A DNA stretch of 64,000 nucleotides. Origin: Aliishimia ponticola. GTDB lineage: Bacteria > Pseudomonadota > Alphaproteobacteria > Rhodobacterales > Rhodobacteraceae. Below, piece after piece: positions 1 to 10,067 of the stretch (within the stretch, counting starts at the first letter, position 1; the number at the start of each line of letters is the position of its first letter). The position numbers were made by a program, and so were the translations under genes. The stretch covers positions 421,112-485,111 of the forward strand of contig NZ_SRKY01000004.1 of the NCBI RefSeq assembly GCF_004803475.1, written 5' to 3'. The notes below the pieces were generated by a model. That model did not search any database and was not told the origin of the DNA. It was given only the letters and a program-made list of their open reading frames with translations.

Positions 1-119
1 TGCCATGCCTCCTGAAAGCGGTCATTGCGCTGACCGACGAACACATGTCCGTCCGGGTTCAAGATCATCACGCCAACACAGGGGCGATAGGGTAGCTTGG
101 CAATCTCTTCGGGGGTCAT
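1..119 (-). CDS. rppH: RNA pyrophosphohydrolase (Nudix), N-terminal fragment
   Basis: This is the first 39 or so codons of a leftward gene that leaves the window, so only the N-terminus is visible. The peptide starts [18 protein letters not shown] and continues through [13 protein letters not shown] to EAW. This is how alphaproteobacterial RppH begins: the YRP-VG strand opens the Nudix fold and the GQR loop follows. The Nudix box itself lies outside the window. RppH removes pyrophosphate from the 5' end of mRNA and so starts decay; that role is family knowledge. The gene is divergent from fadH, with about 130 bases between the starts. Confidence 0.8.
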   Translation of the reverse strand, partial: MTPEEIAKLPYRPCVGVMILNPDGHVFVGQRNDRFQEAW

Positions 120-197
120 TGGATTCTCCGTGTGTCGCGCTTCCTATCCCACGTGACGCGGCGTCCGTCCACCAGACTGACGCGGGGTTGTGCGTGA

Positions 198-2279
<2,082 letters not shown>

Positions 2280-2292
2280 AACGCATGTACAT

Positions 2293-2307
2293 GGCCCGGG
2301 GCGGGCC
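2293..2307 (+). terminator. GC hairpin after fadH
   Basis: GGCCCG (2293-2298) and CGGGCC (2302-2307) form a six-pair stem with a three-base loop, 14 bases after the fadH stop. Only a short TT follows, so termination may be weak or Rho-assisted. The rest of the 85-base gap up to the LysR stop shows nothing further. Confidence 0.4.
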
Positions 2308-2364
2308 TTGACTGCTTCGCGCCACCGGGCGACACGCGGCGCCGGCCCAAGGGCGCAGACGGGT

Positions 2365-3270
2365 TTATTGAGTCATGGCGGCAACGAGCGTTCTTTGAAA
2401 CTCCACCGCCAGTTGGGACAAGGACCGGCCCGGCCGCGATACCACACAGGCAGGCACGGAGATCGCCGGATCGAAAGGACGGCTGGTCAACGCCATATTG
2501 GGCAGGAACATCGCGGTGTGGTGATCCACGACAGCAATCCCGTTGCTTGACTGCGCCAGCACGGCGGCTGTGTGGCAATACCGAACCTCGATCTGCGGGG
2601 TGTAAGGCACGCGGGCAAGATCGAAAGCGTTCTGCACCATCAGCCCCAGGCGCGAGGCGCGGTCGAGCCCGATGAAATTATGCCCGGCCGTATCGTGCGG
2701 GCTGACAATCGACAGCGCCGACAAGGGGTGATCGTCCCGCATCAGCGCCACCATACGGTCACGCCGGATCGTCGTCACATCGACACCGGGATGGCTTTCC
2801 AGCCCCAGACACAGCCCGATATCCGCAGCCCCGATTGCAACGGCGTCGATCACATGATCCATGCGGCGCACATCATACTGCACCGTCACTTCCGGGCGGC
2901 TTTCCAGAAAGGCAGAAAGCGCGCCGGGCACGACCGAATGGCCGAGTGGCGGGGTCGCCATGATGCGCAATTTTCCGACTGTCCCGCCACGCAGATCCCG
3001 AACGCAGGATTCGACAGAGCGAAGTTGCTCGAAAAGCGGTTCGACCTCTTGGAACAGGCTGCGTGCCTCGTTCGTCGGGATCATTCGCTTTTTCTCGCGC
3101 TCGAAAAGCTCAAAGCCCACTTGCTGTTCGAGTTGCTTGATCGCAGTCGACACCGATGGCTGCGAAATCCCCAACTCTTCTGCCGCCGCAACCGTCGTCT
3201 GGCGCAGCATCAGCGTACCGAAAATTTCTAGCAGGCGAAGGGACAGGTCGTTGCGTCGTGCGATCTTCAT
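2365..3270 (-). CDS. LysR-family transcriptional regulator
   Basis: The 301-residue protein has a typical LysR layout: an N-terminal winged helix-turn-helix (SLRLLEIFGTLM, then AAEELGISQPSVSTAIKQLE, residues 10-50), followed by a periplasmic-binding-protein-like effector domain from about residue 90. Members usually control a nearby catabolic operon in response to a metabolite. It is the last gene of the leftward island, 18 bases after the hydantoin racemase, which suggests co-transcription rather than the usual divergent layout. The effector is unknown; a hydantoin or carbamoyl amino acid would fit the context but is inference. Confidence 0.85.
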   Translation of the reverse strand: MKIARRNDLSLRLLEIFGTLMLRQTTVAAAEELGISQPSVSTAIKQLEQQVGFELFEREKKRMIPTNEARSLFQEVEPLFEQLRSVESCVRDLRGGTVGKLRIMATPPLGHSVVPGALSAFLESRPEVTVQYDVRRMDHVIDAVAIGAADIGLCLGLESHPGVDVTTIRRDRMVALMRDDHPLSALSIVSPHDTAGHNFIGLDRASRLGLMVQNAFDLARVPYTPQIEVRYCHTAAVLAQSSNGIAVVDHHTAMFLPNMALTSRPFDPAISVPACVVSRPGRSLSQLAVEFQRTLVAAMTQ

Positions 3271-3288
3271 ACCGCATCTCTAGCGGCT

Positions 3289-3945
3289 TCAAAGGGGGTT
3301 AGCCAGCACCGTTCCAATCGCCATGGAGACCGCCGCCTGCGTCGGATCGATCACCGGAATGCCCAGATCCTTCTCAAGCGGGGCCCGATGCACCGCCATG
3401 CCGGCACAGCCCAGAACCAGCGCCTCTGCCCCGTCCGAAATCAGTGCCTGCCCGACCTCTTGGAGGCGGGCAAAGGTGCCAGTGCCGCGGGCCGATTCAT
3501 CGACCGACATGTTCAGCGCGTGTTCGCCCGCGATCCGCGAGGTCACGCCCATGCGCCGCATGTACAAACGGTGCCGCTTTTCCGACGCCGCGGCGATGGC
3601 CACGATACCGATACGATCCGCACGGCTCAGGGCGGTCAGCACTCCGCTTTCCTGAATTCCGAACACCGGCACCGGCGAAACAGAGCGGCAGGCGTCGATG
3701 CCCGGGTCCGAATAGCACGCAATGACGAATGCCGAAGCATCGGCGCGCTGTTCGACAAGCCGCACCAAGGGCAGTACGACCTGATCGGAATGCACCTGGC
3801 TTTCGACACCGAACGGGCCTTCGGTCAGGGTCACGCATTCGATGGGGGGACCGCCTTGCAGCCGGAACGATTCCAGCGCGCGGTCCAGACCATCCGTTAC
3901 CGCCTGATTGCTGTTCGGGTTGATGACGACAATCGGACCGCTCAT
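3289..3945 (-). CDS. Hydantoin/Asp-Glu racemase family protein
   Basis: The 218-residue protein belongs to the Asp/Glu/hydantoin racemase superfamily. It opens with IVVINPNSN, typical of hydantoin and allantoin racemases, and carries both expected catalytic cysteines, in FVIACYSDPG (about residue 77) and in LVLGCAGM (about residue 180). Such enzymes interconvert the enantiomers of 5-substituted hydantoins by two-base proton exchange. Its start overlaps the hydantoinase stop by four bases (ATGA), so the two are translationally coupled. Together with the D-carbamoylase at 7768 it completes a racemase-hydantoinase-carbamoylase set. Allantoin racemase is a possible alternative, but no other allantoin gene is nearby. 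Confidence 0.8.
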   Translation of the reverse strand: MSGPIVVINPNSNQAVTDGLDRALESFRLQGGPPIECVTLTEGPFGVESQVHSDQVVLPLVRLVEQRADASAFVIACYSDPGIDACRSVSPVPVFGIQESGVLTALSRADRIGIVAIAAASEKRHRLYMRRMGVTSRIAGEHALNMSVDESARGTGTFARLQEVGQALISDGAEALVLGCAGMAVHRAPLEKDLGIPVIDPTQAAVSMAIGTVLANPL

Positions 3946-5408
3946 GGCTTTGTCTCCGGCATGATCTGTGCGCCGAAATTCTGCGCAGGGTCCAGTTCGA
4001 CAGCGCGGTGTCCCGGATAGCCCGTCAGATCGATCTTTTCGCGGGACACGTATTGCCCGTGGCCGGGTTCAACGCGCAGTTCACCACCATCAACCACACG
4101 CGTGCCCCGCGTCAGAACGGTGACAGGCCAGCCCGTCACCGACCAGCCGTCAAACGGCGTGTAATCCATATTGTCATGCTGATCCTCGACCCGCACCTTG
4201 CGCGTCTCTTTCGGATCCCAGATCGCGATATCGGCATCCATACCGATGGCGATGCTGCCTTTGGACTTGAGGCCATACAGCTTGGCCGCATTGCTGGCCG
4301 ACAGGGCCGCGAATTGTTGCAGCGTGATACGCCCCTTGGTGACCCCTTCGGAAAACAGAAGCGGCAGGCGCAGCGCGATGCCCGGCATACCATTGGCGAT
4401 CTGCTTGAAAGTGGCGTCCGGCCCCTTGGAGAGCTTTCCGCTTTCGTCGAACCGGTAGGGCGCATGGTCGGAAGAGAACACGCTGAACGTGCCCGCCTGA
4501 AGATGCCGCCACAGCGCTTGTTGCGTGGCCTCGTCCCGCAGCGGCGGAGAGCACATGAACTTCGCACCCTCCATCCCCGGACGGTCCAGATCGTCGCGTG
4601 TCAGGAACAGATACTGCGCGCAGGTTTCGCCGAAAATCTTGGCGCCATCCATGCGGGCATCGCTGACCAGCGCGGCGCCTTCGGGCGTGGATACGTGCAC
4701 GATCAGCAGCGGCGCATCCACCAGCTTGGCGAGCGAGATCGCCCGGTTGATCGCCTCGGACTCGGCCAGTGCCGGGTGGCTGACCGCGTGATACCGCGGC
4801 TGGGTATGGCCTGCCTCAACCAGACGTTCGGACATCCACGCGATCATGCCGGAGTTTTCCGCATGCACCATGGTAAGCGCGCCGTTTTCCTTGGCGATGG
4901 TCAGGATATCAAGGAATTGGCGGTCGTCGATCTTCATCAGATCATAGGTCATGAACACCTTGAAGGACGTCACCCCGCGCTTGAACGCTTCGGGCAGTTC
5001 CTCCGTCAAAACCTTTTCGGTCGGGTCTGCGACGATCAGGTGATAGCCATAGTCGATCACCGCCGCGCCCTGCGCCCGGCTGTCATAAAGATCGAGCGTT
5101 TCGATCACGCCCATGCCGCGATGCTGTGCCGCGAAGGGGACAAAGCAGGAATTGCCCCCAAAGGCCGCACTGATCGAACCGGAGCGATAATCATCCGCCG
5201 TCATCCCACCCGTCGCGCTTTCCTGCGCGATGTGGCAATGCGCTTCGATCCCGCCGGGCAGCACCAGCTTGCCGGTGGCGTCGATGGTATCGCGCCCTTC
5301 GAGTCCGGTGCCAAGGGCAGCGATCTTGCCATCCTTGATTCCGACCTCGGCCTCGTATGTGTCGGCGGCTGTGACAATTGTCCCGCCCGTAATTACCAGA
5401 TCGTACAT
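3942..5408 (-). CDS. hydA: D-hydantoinase / dihydropyrimidinase
   Basis: This 488-residue cyclic amidohydrolase opens the ring of hydantoins or dihydropyrimidines to N-carbamoyl amino acids. It shows the binuclear metal site of the family: His57-x-His59 in GIEAHCHI, the lysine expected to be carboxylated (Lys150 in SFKVFMTYD), the substrate-contact Tyr155, a further histidine in MVHAEN, one in LLIVHVST, and an aspartate in FSSDHAPY. Positions match the D-hydantoinase family closely. The N-terminal beta strand MYDLVITGGTIVT is the usual start. It follows the SDR gene by three bases. Neighbouring racemase and D-carbamoylase genes favour hydantoin over uracil breakdown. The true side-chain preference cannot be read from the sequence. 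Confidence 0.88.
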   Translation of the reverse strand: MYDLVITGGTIVTAADTYEAEVGIKDGKIAALGTGLEGRDTIDATGKLVLPGGIEAHCHIAQESATGGMTADDYRSGSISAAFGGNSCFVPFAAQHRGMGVIETLDLYDSRAQGAAVIDYGYHLIVADPTEKVLTEELPEAFKRGVTSFKVFMTYDLMKIDDRQFLDILTIAKENGALTMVHAENSGMIAWMSERLVEAGHTQPRYHAVSHPALAESEAINRAISLAKLVDAPLLIVHVSTPEGAALVSDARMDGAKIFGETCAQYLFLTRDDLDRPGMEGAKFMCSPPLRDEATQQALWRHLQAGTFSVFSSDHAPYRFDESGKLSKGPDATFKQIANGMPGIALRLPLLFSEGVTKGRITLQQFAALSASNAAKLYGLKSKGSIAIGMDADIAIWDPKETRKVRVEDQHDNMDYTPFDGWSVTGWPVTVLTRGTRVVDGGELRVEPGHGQYVSREKIDLTGYPGHRAVELDPAQNFGAQIMPETKP

Positions 5409-5411
5409 GTT

Positions 5412-6200
5412 CTACACCGATTTGATTGCGCCACCGTCGCAGCGGATGAGGCTGCCGGTAACATAGCTTGCCTGCCGCGAGGCGAGAAAGGCACAGACTG
5501 CACCGAATTCTTCCACCGTACCATAGCGGCCCGCCGGGATTGTCGCTTTTGAGGCGACGCGGACGTCATCAAGGGACTTGCCGCTTTTGCGGGAGGCATT
5601 CTCGTCCAGCTCATCCACCCGTTCCGTATGGATGCGACCGGGCAGCAACATGTTCACCGTCACGCCATCCGCCGCCACATCGTTGGACAGCGATTTCGAC
5701 CAACCGACCAGCGCCGAGCGGATCGCATTGGACAGGCCCAGATTCGGGATCGGCTGAATGACGCCCGACGACCCGATCGTGATAACGCGCCCCCAGCCCT
5801 GTTCCTGCATGGCGGGCAAAACCCGCGACGTCAGGGTGGCGACGGTCATCACCATTGTATCGAACTGCGCGGCAAGTACGGCGGGATCGGCCTCCACCAT
5901 GCGGCCGGGGGGCGGGCCGCCGGTATTGTTCACAAGGATATCGACGCCGCCAAGAAACTCTTGCGCGGCTTGCAGCACCGTATCCACAACATCGCCCGAA
6001 GTCAGATCGGCGACGACGAAATCCGCCCGTCCCGGCCCCGATGCGTTGATGCTGGCAACCGCTTCGGCCAGCTTGTCCTCTGATCGGCCGGTCAACAGCA
6101 CATGCGCGCCCTCGGCGGCAAGCGCCTGCGCACAGGCCAGCCCAAGCCCGCGTGAGGACGACATCACCAAGGCGCGTTTTCCCGTCAGCCCCAAATCCAT
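5412..6200 (-). CDS. Short-chain dehydrogenase/reductase lacking the usual YxxxK
   Basis: The 262-residue protein has a Rossmann fold of the SDR superfamily: a glycine motif SSSRGLGLA near residue 15, the NNTGG signature near residue 92, and a C-terminal YVTGS...CDGG segment. The canonical catalytic Tyr-x-x-x-Lys is absent. At the expected place the sequence reads LSNAIRSALVGWSK, with Ser and Arg in those positions. A widespread SDR subgroup shares this pattern, so it is probably functional, but its chemistry is uncertain. Its start overlaps the upstream lyase gene stop by one base (TAATG). The substrate is unknown; a carbonyl intermediate from the island is a reasonable guess. Confidence 0.8.
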   Translation of the reverse strand: MDLGLTGKRALVMSSSRGLGLACAQALAAEGAHVLLTGRSEDKLAEAVASINASGPGRADFVVADLTSGDVVDTVLQAAQEFLGGVDILVNNTGGPPPGRMVEADPAVLAAQFDTMVMTVATLTSRVLPAMQEQGWGRVITIGSSGVIQPIPNLGLSNAIRSALVGWSKSLSNDVAADGVTVNMLLPGRIHTERVDELDENASRKSGKSLDDVRVASKATIPAGRYGTVEEFGAVCAFLASRQASYVTGSLIRCDGGAIKSV

Positions 6201-7132
6201 TAGCCCAGCTCTCCCAGTCGTTTTTCCAGACGTGTCATCAACCGCGTCAACTCTTCGTGGTCGCGTGCGGTCATCGCCGGTCCCGGCGCCCGGACCTTGT
6301 TGCTTGCAATGACCCCGCGACGCCGCAGCACTTCCTTGCGGATGGCAAGCCCAAGGCCCAATTGCTGCTCGTACCGCACCATCGGCAGGTAGGCATCAAA
6401 GAGGTCTTCCGCCCCGTCCACATCGCCTGCCTTGTGCCGGGCAACGACCTGCACCAGCATTTCGGGATAGGCAAAGCCCGTCATCGCACCATCGGCGCCG
6501 CGCTGCATTTCCTGCGCCAGAAACAGCGCCGAATTGCCCGTCAGGATCGACAGGCGCGGCACGTCATCGGTGCCGGATTCCGCGCGTACGCGGCTTAGCT
6601 TGGTCAGACCCGGCCAATCCTCGTGTTTCAGCATGACGATCTGCGGATGATCCACGGTCAGGCCCAGGATCGTCTCGACCGAAACCTGCACACCGGTCGT
6701 TTGCGGGTAGTCCTGAAAGCAGATCGGCGTGTCGCCCAGCGCGTCGCAGACCTGCGCCATGTAGTTTTTCAGCTTCACCTCTGTGACCAGTCCGGGCTGC
6801 GGCGCGACCATGACGCCCCCGGCACCGGCATCCATGACGGTGGCAGTCAGCCGGGCCATATTGTCGAGCCCCGCCGCCGATACACCCACAACCACGGGCA
6901 CGCGCCCAGCCACACGTTCCAGCACATGGGCCGCGAATTTCTGCGCCTCATCTCCGGCCATCTTTGGGGCCTCGCCCATGATCCCGAGGATAGTCATGCC
7001 GCTCACCCCGGTTTCGAGGTAAAAATCCACCATCCGGTCGGTGCTGTCGTAATCAATCGCACCGGACTCGTCGAACGGCGTCGCGGCGATGATAAAGACC
7101 CCGTCAGAGTTTCGGGTAATCAGGTTGCTCAA
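6200..7132 (-). CDS. Dihydrodipicolinate synthase/N-acetylneuraminate lyase family protein
   Basis: The 310-residue protein is a class I aldolase-type TIM barrel of the DapA/NanA family. The Schiff-base lysine is seen in IVMLKHEDWPG. The pyruvate-binding GE motif appears as GIMGEAPK rather than the GTTGES of true DapA, which suggests a lyase or hydratase with another substrate. True DapA is encoded elsewhere, at 32376. The start is TTG, supported by AGGAG five to six bases upstream that lies within the stop region of the flavin reductase gene. In this island it could split or form a 2-keto acid product. The reaction cannot be assigned from sequence. Confidence 0.8.
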   Translation of the reverse strand: MSNLITRNSDGVFIIAATPFDESGAIDYDSTDRMVDFYLETGVSGMTILGIMGEAPKMAGDEAQKFAAHVLERVAGRVPVVVGVSAAGLDNMARLTATVMDAGAGGVMVAPQPGLVTEVKLKNYMAQVCDALGDTPICFQDYPQTTGVQVSVETILGLTVDHPQIVMLKHEDWPGLTKLSRVRAESGTDDVPRLSILTGNSALFLAQEMQRGADGAMTGFAYPEMLVQVVARHKAGDVDGAEDLFDAYLPMVRYEQQLGLGLAIRKEVLRRRGVIASNKVRAPGPAMTARDHEELTRLMTRLEKRLGELG

Positions 7133-7141
7133 GTCGGTCTC

Positions 7142-7762
7142 CTAGGTTGTCGGTAACGGCGGAATCGCGCGCGGGGCGGTCTCCACCAATGTTGCGTATT
7201 TGTCCGCGAAGAGGCGCGCCAAAGGATAGGCGCTGTCCCATTCGACGCGCCATGTTTCGGTGTCGATCAAGCCGTCCCGCGCGACCAGACCAGCGGCTTG
7301 CCCCACGACGATGTCGCGTTCCGGCGAATAGCTCAGCTTGTCCAAGAGGCGGCACTCGATCGCCACGGGCGCGTCCGCCAGCCGTGGTGGCGCGACTTGG
7401 GATGACGGGGCCAGCGACAGGCCAAGCGCCTGCGGCTCGGACACATCGGGCGCATAGGCCGCGGCCGTGCCCACCATCGCTCCGGTCAAATCGGGGGTCA
7501 CGATGTTGACGACGAACTCGCCAGTGTCGCGGATATTCCGCGCGGTGTCCTTGGGAGTGCCGTCTGCGTGATGCTCAAGCCCGACGATCACAAGTGCCGG
7601 ATCCTGCCCGAAGAGATTGAAGAAGGAAAACGGCGCGGCATTCACCGTCTGATCCGTGCCAAGCGTCGTGATCCACGCGATCGGGCGCGGGATCACCACG
7701 GCAGTCAGCAACTTGTAACGCAGCGCCGGTTCCATCTGGTCAAGGTCAAGGGACAGGGTCAT
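7142..7762 (-). CDS. Flavin reductase-like FMN-binding split-barrel protein
   Basis: This 206-residue protein has the flavin reductase-like fold: the opening VVIPRPIAWITTLG, then NAAPFSFFN, match the FMN-binding strands, and a C-terminal histidine-poor tail follows. Members either supply reduced flavin to a monooxygenase or act as stand-alone FMN enzymes. No flavin monooxygenase partner is encoded in the island, so the partner is elsewhere or the protein works alone. It sits five bases downstream of the carbamoylase gene and nine bases upstream of the lyase gene in the same transcription unit. Confidence 0.78.
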   Translation of the reverse strand: MTLSLDLDQMEPALRYKLLTAVVIPRPIAWITTLGTDQTVNAAPFSFFNLFGQDPALVIVGLEHHADGTPKDTARNIRDTGEFVVNIVTPDLTGAMVGTAAAYAPDVSEPQALGLSLAPSSQVAPPRLADAPVAIECRLLDKLSYSPERDIVVGQAAGLVARDGLIDTETWRVEWDSAYPLARLFADKYATLVETAPRAIPPLPTT

Positions 7763-7767
7763 GCAGA

Positions 7768-8703
7768 TCAGCCTGCCTCATTGGGCAGGATGACGCCCGT
7801 TTGCCCGGTTATCCGCCCGTAATGTTCAACCCGGCGATGGCGCGCGAAGTCAAAGATCGTGCGCTTGCCAAACGCGCACAGGTCCATGTCACAGGCATGG
7901 ACGACCAGTTCGTCCCCCTCGGTCTTGGCGCGGGCAACGACGAACCCGTTCGGGTCCACAATGATCGACCCCGCCATCAGCGGATGCCCGTCTTCGTCGC
8001 CGCCCTTGGCCACGCCCACAACCCACGCTGCGTTCTGATAAGCCCCGGCGGTCATCGACAGTTCCGAATGATACAGACGTTCTTTCAGCCCCTCCGCACT
8101 GTCTTGGCTGTTTACCGACGGCGTGTTGTAGCCCAGCGTGATCAACTCGACACCCTGAAGGCCCATTTCGCGGTAGACTTCCGGCCAGCGCCGATCATTG
8201 CAGATGCACATGCCCATCCACGCATCCAGATTACGCCAGACCGGAAAGCCCAAATCACCCGGCTCGAAATAACGTTTTTCCAGATGCTGGAACGCGCGGT
8301 CATGGTCGTATTCCGAATGGCCCGGCAGATGAACCTTGCGATACTTGCCGACGATGGTGCCAGACTTGTCGGTCAGAATCGACGTGTTGAAATACCGCCC
8401 CTCCGGCGTCTTTTCCGCATAACCGAAGGTCATCGCGATACCATGGCGTTTGGCCGCATCGAACAAGGGCTGGGTCGCAGGCCCCGGCATTTCGGTTTCG
8501 AACCAAGTGTCTACCTCGTCCTGATCCTCCATCCACCAGCGTGGAAAGAACGTGGTCAGGGCAAGTTCGGGAAACACCACTAGATCGCATTTCGCCTCGG
8601 CGGCCTGTGCCAGCAGGGCCAGCATCCGGTCCACGACCGCCTCGCGGCTTTCAGCCTTCTGGATACCCCCCATCTGCGCCGCGCCAATCACGATTTCCCG
8701 CAT
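7768..8703 (-). CDS. N-carbamoyl-D-amino-acid hydrolase (nitrilase superfamily)
   Basis: The 311-residue protein closely follows the Agrobacterium D-carbamoylase pattern over its whole length. Recognisable blocks are VVFPELALTTFFPRW, FETEMPGP, GKYRKVHLPGH, FQHLEKRYFEPGDLGFPV and CICNDRRWPE. The catalytic triad of the nitrilase superfamily is present as Glu46, Lys123 and Cys168. The enzyme hydrolyses N-carbamoyl-D-amino acids to the free D-amino acid, CO2 and ammonia, the last step after D-hydantoinase. It lies between an amino acid ABC importer (16 bases upstream) and the flavin reductase gene. Recognition of a D- rather than L-carbamoylase rests on fold: L-carbamoylases are metallopeptidase-like. 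Confidence 0.9.
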   Translation of the reverse strand: MREIVIGAAQMGGIQKAESREAVVDRMLALLAQAAEAKCDLVVFPELALTTFFPRWWMEDQDEVDTWFETEMPGPATQPLFDAAKRHGIAMTFGYAEKTPEGRYFNTSILTDKSGTIVGKYRKVHLPGHSEYDHDRAFQHLEKRYFEPGDLGFPVWRNLDAWMGMCICNDRRWPEVYREMGLQGVELITLGYNTPSVNSQDSAEGLKERLYHSELSMTAGAYQNAAWVVGVAKGGDEDGHPLMAGSIIVDPNGFVVARAKTEGDELVVHACDMDLCAFGKRTIFDFARHRRVEHYGRITGQTGVILPNEAG

Positions 8704-8718
8704 GTCTCGTTCTCCTTT

Positions 8719-9384
8719 TCAGCTCGCAATGCGCCGCTCGAAATGGCTGATCAATCGGATCAGCGGCCAGAGCAGCAGCAGGTAGATGCCCCCCGCCAGA
8801 ACCAGCGGCGAAGCATTGTAAGTCAGGGACCGCACCAGCCCGGCGGCGTGCAGCATTTCTCCCAGTGAGACCACCGAAGCGAGCGACGTCAGCTTCACGA
8901 TCTCGACCACGTTGGACAGAAGATCCGGCAGCACATTGCGCACGGCTTGGGGCAGCGTGACCCAGATGAGGGTCTGTGTTGCCGTCATTCCGGTGGATCG
9001 CGCCGCCTCTGTCTGGCCTACCGGCACGGACAACAGGCCGGCGCGAAAAATCTCGGCGAAATAGGCGGAGTTGTTCAGGAAGAACCCAAGGGTAACCGCC
9101 GCGAAGGGCGACAGGCGGATACCGGCAAAGGGCAGGCCCGCATAGATGAAGATCAGCAGCACAAGCGGCGGCAGCGCGCGAAACAGGTCAACGAAGGCGA
9201 TGGCGCTCCAACGGATCAGCCGGTTGTGCGACACCGACCCCAAAGCCGCCGCCAGACCACCAAGTGCGCCCAGCGGGATCACCACTGCGCAGATCAGCAG
9301 CGTCATTCCCAGACCTTTGAGAACCAGCGGCATGGCTTTCGCCATGATCTCGATATTGAAGAACTGTTGGAGAATGGCGTCCAT
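8719..9384 (-). CDS. Polar amino acid ABC transporter permease
   Basis: The 221-residue inner-membrane protein has about five transmembrane segments and the HisM/GlnP family permease core. The EAA loop that contacts the ATPase is seen as EAARSTGMTATQTLIWVTLPQAV. It pairs with the permease at 9388, from which it is separated by three bases, forming the usual heterodimer. The ATPase and binding protein are just upstream. Because the carbamoylase gene follows directly, the system probably imports a hydantoin, a carbamoyl amino acid or a related amino acid. The ligand is not deducible. Confidence 0.88.
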   Translation of the reverse strand: MDAILQQFFNIEIMAKAMPLVLKGLGMTLLICAVVIPLGALGGLAAALGSVSHNRLIRWSAIAFVDLFRALPPLVLLIFIYAGLPFAGIRLSPFAAVTLGFFLNNSAYFAEIFRAGLLSVPVGQTEAARSTGMTATQTLIWVTLPQAVRNVLPDLLSNVVEIVKLTSLASVVSLGEMLHAAGLVRSLTYNASPLVLAGGIYLLLLWPLIRLISHFERRIAS

Positions 9385-9387
9385 GAC

Positions 9388-10062
9388 TCAGCTTCCCGGC
9401 CGCGCGAACCGCGCTTCCAGCCAGCGCGAGGCGATGACGAAGGGCAGGAACAGCACCACATAGGCCACGGCGGCCAAGGTCAGTGGCGAGGCATTGGCGC
9501 TGAAGGATTGCGCGGTGGTCGCTTGCCCCAGAATGTCCGGCACCCCGATCACCATGCCCAAGGCGGTCATCTTGGTGATGGCGATGGCCCGGTTGGTCAG
9601 CGGTGGAATGACCATGCGCACCGCTTGCGGCAGCACGACATAGGCCAGCGCCTGCGTGAAACCCAGCCCGGTGCTACGCGCCGCCTCCCATTGGCCATTG
9701 GGGATGGATGTGATCCCGGCCCAGACGATCTCTTCCGCGAAGGCCGCCAGCACGAGGGTCAGCACAATGAACAGCACGGTGAAGGAGGACAGAACAATCC
9801 CGATATTTGGCAGGCCGAAGAACACCAGCAGGATCAGGACCAACGGCGGCAAAGCCCGGAAGACATCGGCGTAGATGACGATCAGAAAGGAAACCAAATT
9901 AATCCGGTAGGCGCGCAGGCAGGCCAGCAGCGCACCCAAGCAGATTCCGGCCAGCACGACCAGCAGCGACAGCACAACGGTCACGCCCGCCCCCTTGAGG
10001 ATCAGCGGCGCGTATTTGGCCAGAACCTCCGGGTTCAGAAATTGGTCCAGAAACACGTCCAT
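9388..10062 (-). CDS. Polar amino acid ABC transporter permease
   Basis: This 224-residue permease is the second half of the HisM/GlnP-type pair. It has a hydrophobic N-terminal helix (GAGVTVVLSLLVVLAGICLGALLA), several further membrane segments and the coupling loop EAARSTGLGFTQALAYVVLPQAV. It follows the ATPase gene by five bases. The two permeases share the same EAARSTG motif but differ elsewhere, as expected for an ancient duplication. Confidence 0.88.
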   Translation of the reverse strand: MDVFLDQFLNPEVLAKYAPLILKGAGVTVVLSLLVVLAGICLGALLACLRAYRINLVSFLIVIYADVFRALPPLVLILLVFFGLPNIGIVLSSFTVLFIVLTLVLAAFAEEIVWAGITSIPNGQWEAARSTGLGFTQALAYVVLPQAVRMVIPPLTNRAIAITKMTALGMVIGVPDILGQATTAQSFSANASPLTLAAVAYVVLFLPFVIASRWLEARFARPGS

Positions 10063-10067
10063 CGGCG

